NCBI GenBank assembly: GCA_050263095.1 | Contig: JBLNEW010000071.1 | Location: 44,648 to 108,647, forward strand | Source: FEB-35 sp050263095 | GTDB taxonomy: Bacteria; Desulfobacterota; Deferrimicrobia; Deferrimicrobiales; Deferrimicrobiaceae | DNA length: 64,000 nt | Direction of reading: 5' to 3' | In this document: one piece after another, positions 1 through 7,957 of the stretch | How positions within the stretch are numbered: position 1 is the first letter of the stretch | Layout of the letters: every line of letters begins with the position of its first letter | Notes under the pieces: generated by a model | Told to the model about the DNA's origin: nothing | Database searches by the model: none | Seen by the model: only the letters and a program-made list of their open reading frames with translations | Position numbers and translations under genes: made by a program

Positions 1-2403
1 GAGCTTGTTGTGGCGCGCAGGATCGAGCACGAAGCCCGTACCCGCGCCGCTCCAGTGGCAGGCGGTGCAGCCGTCCGCGATCGGCTTCTCCACGGCCTCC
101 TGCTTGACCTGGAAGGTGGCGACGGCTACGGAAGGCGCCCTGTAGTCGACGAACGGCGGCTCGGGAGGATTCCCGGGGCCGCGGCCTGCGTCGCCGAACT
201 CGACGTTGATCACGTACGTTCCGGCAACCAGGTCATCGACCGGGTCCAGGGTGTACTTGATCGCCGTCGGGTCGGTGAAATCCGCCTTGGGATCGGTAGC
301 GTTAAGCGTGGTCCTTATACGGGCCTGGATGGAGCTTCCGGCCCTTTTCCATGCGCCGATGTCGGCGGCGGCGAACATGCCTGCCGGAGCGGCGACGATC
401 TGGATGTTAGGCTGAGCGGTCCTCTCCTTGACCTTGAGCGTGTTGGTAGCGGTCAACTCCATTTTCGATATGCCGCGGCTGCGGATCGCCAGCTTGCCGG
501 CGTTGGCATTGCCGGGGAGGGCTTCGTCCACGTAGGCTACGGCGCGGTGGCTGAACGCGGCGTTCGCGTTCAGCGCGGCAGCCGCCGATGCGGGGGTCAA
601 GTTATTGTCGGCGGGCAGGGTGACGGTGATTGTGCCCGAAGCCAGCTCATCGGCGCCGAAGCCCTCGTATACGAATTCATTATTGTAGGTAAGCATCGAC
701 ATGCCGGAGTCCACTTTCACGGTGAGTGCGCGGTTGGCCGCACTCAACGCGCTCAGATCCCACGGTCCGACGTTGTCGCTCGCCACCTTCGCCCGCGCGG
801 CGTAGGTCAGGACCGGAATGCGCTGGGCGCGCGGTCCGGTCACATAGACGCTGGCGGCCCGGAAAAGGCCGTCCCTGGCCACGGTGCACGAGGTATCTTC
901 GGAGCCGGCCACCGGGATGCATCCTTCCGCGGTGCCGTCCTCCACCACGGAGGACGGGGCGATGACGGCGCCGGTCACTTTATCCGTAAGCGCGATGCTG
1001 ATGACCGGGCTCTCGCCGTCCACGAAGTACTTGCCGTTCGCGGGGGCGGAGGTCGTCAATGCGATGTTGAACTCGGACTTGTTGCGGATATCCTTGGCGG
1101 TCCAATCATGGGCTTCGGTGACGGATTTGCTGAAAACCGTTCCCGTAGGCACATGGCAAAAGGCGCAACCGCTGTCGCTTGTCGCAAGACCGCCGGCATG
1201 GTTCGTGCCGGCCGCCCAATCGATCGTGTCGTGGCAGGAACCGCAGGCCGCGCGCGAGGGGACGGTTTTCCAGTTGTCGGCGTTCGCGCCGCTGCCGGTG
1301 TGACAGGCCTGGCAGTTGGAAAGAACGGCCGGGAAGGCGGCCCCTCCCCAGGAAACGGCTCTCACCGAGTTGCCCCAGAGAATGTACTCGCCGTTGTCGG
1401 CGGTTTCGTCCGCGGCGGTATGCGGATTGTCGTAATACTTGCCGTCTACCCCCGCAACGCTGGGAAGCTCGTTGCCGGCATGGATCTTGTGGATCATCAC
1501 GGCCATTTCGATGCTTTCGCCGCTCTGGGCGTCATAGCTGTCCGGGCTGTGGCAGGCGACGCAGCCTTCCACCGTGACGCGGTCGCCACCGTGCCCCGCG
1601 AATTCGGGGCCATGGCACTTCTTGCACGCCGCGGTCTCGACGATGTTGCGCGTCGCGGTGACGGCGGAGCCGTCCGGCACGAAATCGAAGTCGCCTTCGC
1701 CGGTCGGGCCGTTGTGGCCGCCCATGGTCACGATGACCCTGTGGGTCAGGTTGCGCTCGTACCCGATCAGCGCCCCTCCGTCCGGAAGCGCGGCCGTCGC
1801 CAGGTTCTTCTTGAAGGTGTAGGTGTAGCTACCGCCGCCGTTGTTTACGAGCGTGCCGTTCGCCGCGCCGGTGCCGCTGCTTTCGCGGTAGCCCTGATTT
1901 ACCTTGTTCCCGGCCGGCATGGGGAAGGCGTTGCCCGCGGCGTCCTGTGTGCCGACCACCGTTTCGGTGCGCCAGAGGTAGGGGACCCACCTGTTGTAGC
2001 TGAAGGCGCCGCTCTTGGGCGACAGTTTGAAGATGCCGGCGCCGACGCTGGGGACCGTGGTGACCGCGACGCCGTCCTTCTCGACGGTGAAGTTTACGGT
2101 CACCACCCCGGCCGCATCCGCGGTCGCGCCGGTGACGGTGACGTCTACCAGGTACTTGTTGGCGGCCGCCAGTTCTTCGGCGGCCAAGGCGGTCTCGCCA
2201 TGCTTGTCGGATATTTTGGCGGCTCCGGAAAGGCCCGGGGTGCCGGGGTCACCGCCCGCTCCGGGTGATCCGGGCGTACCCGGCGCGCCCGTGGCGCCGG
2301 TTGCGCCCGCCGGGCCCGCGGACCCGGTATCCCCGGAACAACCGCAGAACAGAAACGGTATCGTCAAGGTCAATGCAGCCAGCAGGACAACCAGCTTTTT
2401 CAT
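1..2403 (-). CDS. OmcA/MtrC-family decahaem c-type cytochrome lipoprotein (partial, 3' end outside window)
   Basis: Surface multihaem cytochrome expected to pass electrons to extracellular acceptors. The ATG at 2403 follows an AAGGAGG ribosome site. Residues 1-22 form a lipoprotein signal ending F-C-G-C (lipidated Cys22). A collagen-like Gly-X-Y stretch follows (about residues 24-62). Six CXXCH haem sites are visible: CKKCH (residue 260), CVACH (281), CQACH (364), CGSCH (387), CAFCH (413) and CTACH (779). Five clustered haems, a gap of about 360 residues, then the start of a second cluster match the MtrC/OmcA order of beta-domain, pentahaem, beta-domain, pentahaem. The remaining haems would lie beyond position 1. 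No stop interrupts the 801 visible codons. Family assignment is confident; the electron acceptor is unknown. Confidence 0.9.
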   Translation of the reverse strand, partial: MKKLVVLLAALTLTIPFLFCGCSGDTGSAGPAGATGATGAPGTPGSPGAGGDPGTPGLSGAAKISDKHGETALAAEELAAANKYLVDVTVTGATADAAGVVTVNFTVEKDGVAVTTVPSVGAGIFKLSPKSGAFSYNRWVPYLWRTETVVGTQDAAGNAFPMPAGNKVNQGYRESSGTGAANGTLVNNGGGSYTYTFKKNLATAALPDGGALIGYERNLTHRVIVTMGGHNGPTGEGDFDFVPDGSAVTATRNIVETAACKKCHGPEFAGHGGDRVTVEGCVACHSPDSYDAQSGESIEMAVMIHKIHAGNELPSVAGVDGKYYDNPHTAADETADNGEYILWGNSVRAVSWGGAAFPAVLSNCQACHTGSGANADNWKTVPSRAACGSCHDTIDWAAGTNHAGGLATSDSGCAFCHVPTGTVFSKSVTEAHDWTAKDIRNKSEFNIALTTSAPANGKYFVDGESPVISIALTDKVTGAVIAPSSVVEDGTAEGCIPVAGSEDTSCTVARDGLFRAASVYVTGPRAQRIPVLTYAARAKVASDNVGPWDLSALSAANRALTVKVDSGMSMLTYNNEFVYEGFGADELASGTITVTLPADNNLTPASAAAALNANAAFSHRAVAYVDEALPGNANAGKLAIRSRGISKMELTATNTLKVKERTAQPNIQIVAAPAGMFAAADIGAWKRAGSSIQARIRTTLNATDPKADFTDPTAIKYTLDPVDDLVAGTYVINVEFGDAGRGPGNPPEPPFVDYRAPSVAVATFQVKQEAVEKPIADGCTACHWSGAGTGFVLDPARHNKL
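2218..2334 (-). repeat. Collagen-like Gly-X-Y coding repeat
   Basis: About 13 consecutive Gly-X-Y triplets (GDT GSA GPA GAT GAT GAP GTP GSP GAG GDP GTP GLS GAA) directly follow the lipidated Cys of the cytochrome. Such repeats can form an extended triple-helical stalk, which would hold the haem domains away from the outer membrane. The stalk role is inference. Confidence 0.85.
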
Positions 2404-2625
2404 CGATCCCTCCTTGTCGGTACGTTGGGTGCGTTGAAGTCATCGCCATTGATGTCATTACCCCTGTACCCCGGCACCTCCTTTCGGTTGAGGTTATCCG
2501 ATGAATCGCCCTTTTCCGCCTGTAATCAGCATCCATTCCGGCTCGAAGCCGGCCGGCCGCAACATGATTCGCCCCGTATGATGAAGATTTCTACAGCGGT
2601 CCCTGCTCAAAGCATATTCGTGTTG

Positions 2626-2648
2626 ATATTGTATACTGCATACAATAT
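2626..2648. promoter_or_regulatory. Perfect inverted repeat, candidate operator
   Basis: Arms ATATTGTAT (2626-2634) and ATACAATAT (2640-2648) are exact reverse complements separated by 5 nt. The TTGTATAC/ATACAA half-sites resemble operators of GntR-type repressors. The site lies about 220 bp upstream of the cytochrome start, so it may control that gene; no regulator is encoded beside it. Assignment to a regulator family is inference. Confidence 0.5.
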
Positions 2649-2741
2649 ACACGCACACGGTATTAGAAATGGCGGTCTTCGTCAAGGAAATTATGGGATG
2701 GGGAGGATCGGTTGTCTGAATCCGTTAAGGGGTTTTTTTGC

Positions 2742-2747
2742 TAGAAT
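2742..2747 (+). promoter_or_regulatory. -10 box TAGAAT of the lipid kinase gene
   Basis: TAGAAT ends 8 nt before the ATG at 2756, which would put the transcription start at or next to the start codon (leaderless mRNA). No clear -35 hexamer at 17 nt. It also argues against an upstream TTG start at 2738. Confidence 0.45.
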
Positions 2748-2755
2748 CGCGCCAT

Positions 2756-3625
2756 ATGCTCCGTGTCATCTACAACCCCGTCTCCGGCCCTAAAATCGTA
2801 TCGAAGATCGACAGGATCCACGCCCTGCTCGCGGCGCGGGGGATCCGATTCGAGGCGGCGGATACCTCGGGCCCGGGCGACGCCGCGATGCTGGCGAGGG
2901 AGGCGGCCCACGCGGGAGCGGAGACGGTCATGGTGGTCGGCGGCGACGGGACGGTGAACGAGGCGGCCAACGGGCTTGCGGGGAGCCGGACGCGGCTGGC
3001 GGTCGTCCCGCACGGCACCGGGAACGTATTCGCGCGCGAGGTCGGGCTCCCGGAGACGGTGGAGGGATGCCTCGATCTGCTGGAAAACGGCAGGACGATC
3101 GATGTCCCGCTGGCGCGGGCGGATGGCCGCTACTTCCTGCTGCTCGCTTCCGCGGGATTCGACGCCGAGGTAGTCGAGCGTATGAGCCACCGCCAGAAAA
3201 ACGTCCTGGGGATCGGCGCATACGTGCTCGCCGGCATGCGGCACCTGCTTCGCTCCCAGCCCACGCTGTGGATCGAGTTCCCGGGCAGGGAGCGTATCGA
3301 GGCCCAGGCCGTAATCCTTTGCCGTGGGAAGAAATACGGCCTGGTGACCATGGCCCCCGGCGGGAACCTCGAAGGGGATGCCTTTCAGGTCGTCGCCCTG
3401 CTCAAGGCCGGACGGACGGCGATCCTTTTCTTCGCGCTTGACGCGCTTCGCGGCAGGCACGCATCTTCCCCGCACGTCCTCATGCGGGAAGCGCGGTCGG
3501 TGCTCGTGCGCTGCCGCGTTCCCTCCGCCGCGCAGGTCGACGGCGACTACCTGGGCCCTCTGCCGGTGCGCTTCGAAATGACCGATGCCGCGCTCCGGAT
3601 CGTCGTTCCGCGGGAATACCGCTGA
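2756..3625 (+). CDS. Diacylglycerol kinase-family lipid kinase
   Basis: A 289-residue protein of the DAGK/YegS/LCB5 superfamily, which phosphorylates a lipid hydroxyl using ATP. It opens with a beta strand and YNPVSGP, and carries the nucleotide-binding GGDGTVNEAANGL and PHGTGNVFARE motifs in their usual places (about residues 60-95). The ATG at 2756 is preferred because the family alignment begins there and a -10 box sits just upstream; a TTG at 2738 with an AAGGGG ribosome-like site is the alternative. It converges on methylglyoxal synthase with a 5-bp gap. The lipid substrate cannot be read from the sequence. Confidence 0.85.
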   Translation: MLRVIYNPVSGPKIVSKIDRIHALLAARGIRFEAADTSGPGDAAMLAREAAHAGAETVMVVGGDGTVNEAANGLAGSRTRLAVVPHGTGNVFAREVGLPETVEGCLDLLENGRTIDVPLARADGRYFLLLASAGFDAEVVERMSHRQKNVLGIGAYVLAGMRHLLRSQPTLWIEFPGRERIEAQAVILCRGKKYGLVTMAPGGNLEGDAFQVVALLKAGRTAILFFALDALRGRHASSPHVLMREARSVLVRCRVPSAAQVDGDYLGPLPVRFEMTDAALRIVVPREYR

Positions 3626-3630
3626 TCGCA

Positions 3631-4032
3631 TCACATGGCCGCCTCGCCCGGAAGGCGATTTTCGCTGTAAAGCGGCGAGGATATAAGGAAGTCCGCCGTT
3701 CTATGGTTGCAGGCCGTAGGCACATCGTGGAGGACGGCAAGCCGAAGCAGCGCTTTCACGTCCACATCGTGGGGATGGGTGGACAGCGGATCCCAGAAGA
3801 AAATGAGCAGATCCACCTTCCCTTCCGCGATCATCGCTCCCACCTGGGCGTCGCCGCCTTCGGGTCCGTGCTTCAGGAGGTTGACGGACAGCCCCACGCG
3901 GGAGATTATCTCTTCCCCGGTCGACCGTGTCGCAAAAAGCTCCTCGTGCATCAGGGCATCCCGGTTGAAGTGGACCCACTCGATTATGTCCGACTTCTTT
4001 GCGTCGTGCGCGATCAGCGCGATCCTGTGCAT
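3631..4032 (-). CDS. mgsA: Methylglyoxal synthase
   Basis: Converts dihydroxyacetone phosphate to methylglyoxal and phosphate, a bypass of lower glycolysis when phosphate is short. At 133 residues it has family length and shows ALIAHDAKK at the N-terminus, the phosphate-binding GPEGGDAQVGA segment, FFWDPLSTHPHD, VKALLRLA and ACNHRTADF. The ATG has a good GGAGGA site. A perfect palindrome CCCCGTACGGGG (4072-4083) lies upstream. Its position beside the phosphate regulon fits the known phosphate inhibition of this enzyme, although it is transcribed away from phoB. Confidence 0.95.
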   Translation of the reverse strand: MHRIALIAHDAKKSDIIEWVHFNRDALMHEELFATRSTGEEIISRVGLSVNLLKHGPEGGDAQVGAMIAEGKVDLLIFFWDPLSTHPHDVDVKALLRLAVLHDVPTACNHRTADFLISSPLYSENRLPGEAAM

Positions 4033-4217
4033 CGATATTCCTCCGATATCCCTTTATTTTGTATGGATGGCCCCCGTACGGGGTCGGCATGCAACATATG
4101 CGCTGTCTACTGTGATGACCGCACCGGATGAAAGGGAGCGCATCCGTTAAAAATTATTTCTGCAGGAAATTGAATATAATTAACCAGCCCCGAAGGGCGA
4201 CGCCGGGGGGAACGCAT

Positions 4218-4907
4218 TTGACCCGCTCAATCCTGATCGTGGAGGACGAGAAGGAAATCAGGGATCTTTTGGCCCATTACCTGCGCAAGGAGGGATTCCA
4301 TCCTCTGGTTGCCCGGGACGGCGAAGAGGGTTTTTCCAGGGCCCGATCGGATAAGCCGGACATGATACTTCTCGACATCCTCCTCCCGAAGATGGACGGG
4401 CTCGAACTCTTGAGGAAAATCCGCGCCGATCGGGATATCGCCCGGACACCGGTTGCGATGCTCACGGCGAAGGGGGACGAGACCGACAGGATCGTGGGCC
4501 TGGAGCTTGGCGCCGACGACTATATCCCCAAGCCGTTCAGCCCGCGCGAGGTCGTGGCCAGGATCAAGGCCATCCTGCGCCGCACCCGGAAGGAGGCGGA
4601 AGAAATCGATGAGAAGGTATTGGAGTACGGCGGATTGCAGTTGGACGTCGCCCGCCACGAGGTCCGCTTCAAGGGCAAGGCCGTCTCGCTGACATCGAAG
4701 GAATTCCGCATCCTCCAGGCGCTCCTTTCCGCGCCGGGCCGGGTCCTCAGCCGGGAATCGATACTGAAAAAGGTGTGGGGAGAGGGAACGTACGTGATCG
4801 ACCGCACCGTCGACGTCCACATCGCCAAGCTCCGCCAGAAGATACCGTTTCTTTCGGATGCGATCGAGACCGTCAAGGATGTCGGGTACAGGCTGCGGGA
4901 AGGCTAG
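4218..4907 (+). CDS. phoB: Phosphate regulon response regulator PhoB (OmpR family)
   Basis: A 229-residue regulator. The receiver domain has acidic residues VEDE at 8-11 and phosphoacceptor Asp53 in LLDILLPKMDG. The C-terminal winged helix includes LTSKEFRILQALL and YVIDRTVDVHIAKLRQKI. I chose the TTG at 4218 because the receiver fold begins there and a GGGGGG site lies 7 nt upstream; the frame is open to 4128. A TATAAT box at 4175-4180 could be its promoter. The kinase follows after 6 bp, and pst genes follow that, which supports PhoB rather than another OmpR-type regulator. Confidence 0.92.
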   Translation: MTRSILIVEDEKEIRDLLAHYLRKEGFHPLVARDGEEGFSRARSDKPDMILLDILLPKMDGLELLRKIRADRDIARTPVAMLTAKGDETDRIVGLELGADDYIPKPFSPREVVARIKAILRRTRKEAEEIDEKVLEYGGLQLDVARHEVRFKGKAVSLTSKEFRILQALLSAPGRVLSRESILKKVWGEGTYVIDRTVDVHIAKLRQKIPFLSDAIETVKDVGYRLREG

Positions 4908-4913
4908 CACCGG

Positions 4914-6695
4914 ATGCGTGCCCGGATCTCCATCGCGACCAAGTTCTTCCTCACATATTTCGTGATCACCGGCGCGGCGCTGGCATTCGCGGGAATCGCG
5001 GGATACCTCCAGTTCCGGAAATACGCGGCGGACGAGGTCGACGGGAACCTCCAGCGGCAGGCGCGCCTCGTATCGGAAATATTCCGCCCCTTCCTTGATT
5101 CGCCGAATCCCGACCGGGCGAAGATCGCCAGGGAGGGCGATCGCGTAGGCAAGGACCTGGAAATACGGCTGACCATCATCCTCCCCGACGGAACGGTGGC
5201 GGCCGATTCGATTGTCGGGGCGTCCGGGCTCGCCGGGATGGAAAACCACGCGACCCGGCCCGAGGTCCAGGCGGCGCTTTCCGGCGAAACCGGCGTTTCC
5301 CTGCGCCGCAGCATCACGGTGAGGGAAGAGGAGCGGTACCTCGCGATCCCGATCCTCTCCGGCGGGCGCGTCGTCGGGGTCGCCCGGACCTCCATTCCGG
5401 TCACAATGCTTTCCATGCGGCTGCGCCGGATAGGCGTCATCACCTGGGGGACGGGGATCGCGGCGTTCCTGCTGATGCTCGCGGGCACCGCGATCCGGGC
5501 GAAGCACGTGACCGGTCCGCTCGAAGAAATGACTGCGGCGGCCCGGGAGCTGGCGTCCGGAAATTTCGGAAAGCGCGTCAACGTCAAGACGGGCGACGAG
5601 CTGGAAGAGCTGGGGGCGGCGCTGGACCTGACTGCGTCCCGTCTCGAGCAGACCATCTCCCAGCTCGAGGCCGAGAAAGCGCGCCTTGCCACGCTCCTCG
5701 AGAACCTCGCCGAAGGGGTTGTCGTAATCGCGGACAACCGGACTATACGGATGATGAACCGCGAAGCCGTCAAGATCCTCGGCGCGGCCGACGCGCCGGC
5801 CGAAGGACGCCCGGTCGCCGAAGCGATCCGGCATCCGGAGGCGCTCGCGTTCATCGGCAGCTGCAGAAGGGGGGAAAATCCGCCTCCGAGAGAAGCGTTC
5901 ATACCATCCCGTACGGGCGACAGGACGGTGCGGCTTGCCGGGACCACGGTCCGGTATGCGGCTTCACCCGGAACCGATCTTCTGCTTACCCTCCAGGACG
6001 TAACCGAGGAAAAACGCATGGCAAGGGTGAAGAGCGACTTCGTCTCCAACGCGTCCCACGAGCTGCGAACCCCCCTGACGAACATCCGGGGCTACCTGGA
6101 AGCGATGGAGGATGCGTTAAAGGAGGGAGCCCCTGTCGATCCTTCCTTTCTTTCGATCGCATGCGCGAACGCGTTACGGATGGATCGGCTTATCGAGGAC
6201 CTGCTGGAACTCTCCCGGGCGGAATCGGGACAGTCGCCCCTGGAAATCGAAGAGATCCCTCTGCCGGCGTTTCTGGATCGCGTCGCCGTCCTCCACAGGC
6301 CTGCGGCCGAGCATGCGGGAAAAACCCTGACAGTTCATGGTGAAGACGCAACCCTTCGCGCGGATGTGCGCAAGCTGACGCTTGCCGTTTCGAACCTGCT
6401 GGACAACGCCGTCAAGTACGGAAGGGAGGACGGACGGATAATGCTGTCCGGGAAAATGGCGGAAGGGACCTGCATCATCGAGGTCGCCGACGACGGTCCG
6501 GGGATCCCGCCGGAACACCTCCCCAGGATCTTCGAGCGATTCTACCGGGTGGACCAGGGGAGGTCCCGCGACCTGGGGGGTACCGGCCTCGGTCTGTCCA
6601 TCGCGAAGCACATCGTCGAGTCCCACCGTGGAACGATCAGGGCGGAAAGCCGCCTGGGAGTCGGCACCAGGTTCCTTATTCGTATCCCTTCGTAA
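4914..6695 (+). CDS. phoR: Phosphate sensor histidine kinase PhoR
   Basis: A 593-residue membrane kinase partner of PhoB. Transmembrane helices lie at about residues 10-30 and 173-193, flanking a periplasmic domain of about 140 residues. A HAMP linker (about 196-248), a PAS domain (about 255-365), the HisKA box with His382 in SNASHELRTPL, and a HATPase domain with NLLDNAVKYG and GTGLGLSIAKH follow. The periplasmic domain is larger than in E. coli PhoR and resembles the PhoR/PnpS type of Gram-positives and deltaproteobacteria. It starts 6 bp after phoB and ends about 115 bp before pstS. Confidence 0.92.
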   Translation: MRARISIATKFFLTYFVITGAALAFAGIAGYLQFRKYAADEVDGNLQRQARLVSEIFRPFLDSPNPDRAKIAREGDRVGKDLEIRLTIILPDGTVAADSIVGASGLAGMENHATRPEVQAALSGETGVSLRRSITVREEERYLAIPILSGGRVVGVARTSIPVTMLSMRLRRIGVITWGTGIAAFLLMLAGTAIRAKHVTGPLEEMTAAARELASGNFGKRVNVKTGDELEELGAALDLTASRLEQTISQLEAEKARLATLLENLAEGVVVIADNRTIRMMNREAVKILGAADAPAEGRPVAEAIRHPEALAFIGSCRRGENPPPREAFIPSRTGDRTVRLAGTTVRYAASPGTDLLLTLQDVTEEKRMARVKSDFVSNASHELRTPLTNIRGYLEAMEDALKEGAPVDPSFLSIACANALRMDRLIEDLLELSRAESGQSPLEIEEIPLPAFLDRVAVLHRPAAEHAGKTLTVHGEDATLRADVRKLTLAVSNLLDNAVKYGREDGRIMLSGKMAEGTCIIEVADDGPGIPPEHLPRIFERFYRVDQGRSRDLGGTGLGLSIAKHIVESHRGTIRAESRLGVGTRFLIRIPS

Positions 6696-6712
6696 TCGCA
6701 GAATAAATTTTC

Positions 6713-6729
6713 TTAACACGAACTTAACG
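6713..6729 (+). promoter_or_regulatory. Candidate Pho box upstream of pstS
   Basis: Direct repeats TTAACA (6713-6718) and TTAACG (6724-6729) are spaced 11 bp apart, one helical turn. This looks like the Bacillus PhoP-type TTAACA repeat more than the enteric CTGTCAT box. A possible -10 (TATACAT, 6750-6756) lies downstream. It sits between phoR and pstS, where a PhoB site is expected. Confidence 0.5.
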
Positions 6730-6808
6730 CATCCCTCACCTCACCTTGATATACATTCCGGAGAATTCCTCCATTATCTTCGGACAAACGAGAAGGAGGA
6801 TCGGCAGG

Positions 6809-7864
6809 ATGAGAAAAGGGATCGAAAGCCGGATCGTTATCGCCCTGGCCGTACTGGCTATCGCGTGGGCGCTGCCTTCGGCGGCGGCAAACCAGCTTAC
6901 GATAACAGGCGCCGGGGCAACCTTCCCCTATCCGCTGTATTCCAAGTGGTTCTACGAGTATTCCAACTCCCACCCCGGCCTCAAATTCAATTACCAGTCG
7001 ATCGGTTCCGGCGGCGGAGTCAAGCAGATCACCGCGGGAACCGTCGACTTCGGCGCCAGCGACGCCCCCATGAACGAGGATGAGCTTGCCAAGCTTCCCG
7101 GCCCCATCTTCCACATACCCACGGCAATCGGCGCGGTGGCGGTCGTCTACAATCTTCAGGGGGTCGGAAGCGGCCTCAAGCTTTCCCAGGATGTCCTTGT
7201 CGACATCTACTTCGGGAAAATCACGAGGTGGAACGATCCGCGGATCGTTTCCCTGAATCCCGGCGTCAAACTTCCGGGGACGAACATCGTGGTCGCCCAC
7301 CGGTCGGACGGCTCCGGGACCACGGACATCTTCACCAATTATCTTTCCGCCGTCAGCACCGAATGGAGAGCGAAAATCGGAAGGGGGAAATCGGTCAACT
7401 GGCCCGTCGGCCTCGGGGGAAAAGGCAACGAGGGCGTCGCGGGGGTGGTCAAGCAGACCCCCGGCGCAATCGGATACGTCGAGCTTGCCTACGCCATGCA
7501 AAACAAGATGACGGCGGCAGCCCTTCGGAACAAGGATGGTAATTTCGTGCTTCCGACGCTCGATTCGACCTCCGCCGCGGCGGCCGGAGCGGCGAAAACC
7601 ATGCCCGCGGATTTCAGGTTGACCCTGGTCGACGCCCCGGGGAAGGATTCGTACGGAATCTGCGGCCTGACCTGGCTTCTCGTCTACAAGAACCAGCGGG
7701 ACGAGGCGAAGGGAAGGGCGATCGTGTCCTTCCTCAAATGGGCGATCCGCGACGGCCAGAAGATGAACGCACCGCTGCTCTACGCCCCGATCCCGAAGCC
7801 GGTCGTGGAAATGGTCGACAAGACGATTCGACAGATCAACTTCAAGGGGAAGAGCCTCTATTAA
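6809..7864 (+). CDS. pstS: Phosphate ABC transporter substrate-binding protein PstS
   Basis: Periplasmic phosphate-binding protein, 351 residues. A signal peptide (about residues 1-27, ending SAAA) precedes the family motif GAGATFPYPLYSKW; the phosphate-binding segments GSGGGVKQ, FGASDAP and HRSDGSGTT are all present. The ATG at 6809 has an AGGAGG site 8 nt upstream. It is followed by a terminator-like hairpin before pstC, so it is probably made in excess of the membrane components. Confidence 0.96.
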   Translation: MRKGIESRIVIALAVLAIAWALPSAAANQLTITGAGATFPYPLYSKWFYEYSNSHPGLKFNYQSIGSGGGVKQITAGTVDFGASDAPMNEDELAKLPGPIFHIPTAIGAVAVVYNLQGVGSGLKLSQDVLVDIYFGKITRWNDPRIVSLNPGVKLPGTNIVVAHRSDGSGTTDIFTNYLSAVSTEWRAKIGRGKSVNWPVGLGGKGNEGVAGVVKQTPGAIGYVELAYAMQNKMTAAALRNKDGNFVLPTLDSTSAAAAGAAKTMPADFRLTLVDAPGKDSYGICGLTWLLVYKNQRDEAKGRAIVSFLKWAIRDGQKMNAPLLYAPIPKPVVEMVDKTIRQINFKGKSLY

Positions 7865-7892
7865 AGGCGCGGGCTCTTTCGCGGCATGCCGT

Positions 7893-7916
7893 AAAGGGGG
7901 GATATCCCCCCTTTTT
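7893..7916 (+). terminator. Hairpin plus T-run between pstS and pstC
   Basis: AAAGGGGGG and CCCCCCTTT form a 9-bp stem around an ATAT loop, followed by TTTTT. This has the form of an intrinsic terminator but lies inside the pst operon, so it is likely a partial terminator (or 3'-end protector) that sets pstS expression above pstCAB. Confidence 0.75.
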
Positions 7917-7957
7917 CATCTTCGATCTTCACTGCCGGGTGAGGAGGGTTCGCCCGC

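Larger units (their letters stand above)
2404..2755. other. Divergent intergenic region (352 bp)
   Basis: No convincing gene. It is more AT-rich than its surroundings. It holds a perfect dyad (2626-2648), the probable promoter and ribosome site of the minus-strand cytochrome, and the -10 box of the plus-strand kinase. A 63-codon minus-strand frame here (2494-2685) has no ribosome site or recognisable features. Confidence 0.7.

Noticed and set aside
10..2268. 752-codon plus-strand open frame
   Set aside because: It is the antisense of the multihaem cytochrome, whose minus-strand frame has a lipoprotein signal, ribosome site and six in-frame CXXCH motifs. Long antisense frames are common at this GC content.
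2494..2685. 63-codon minus-strand frame in the cytochrome/kinase intergenic region
   Set aside because: No ribosome site, no features, and it crosses the candidate operator.
4227..5834. 535-codon minus-strand open frame across phoB and phoR
   Set aside because: Both phoB and phoR are complete with all family motifs on the plus strand; the antisense translation is low-complexity and family-less.
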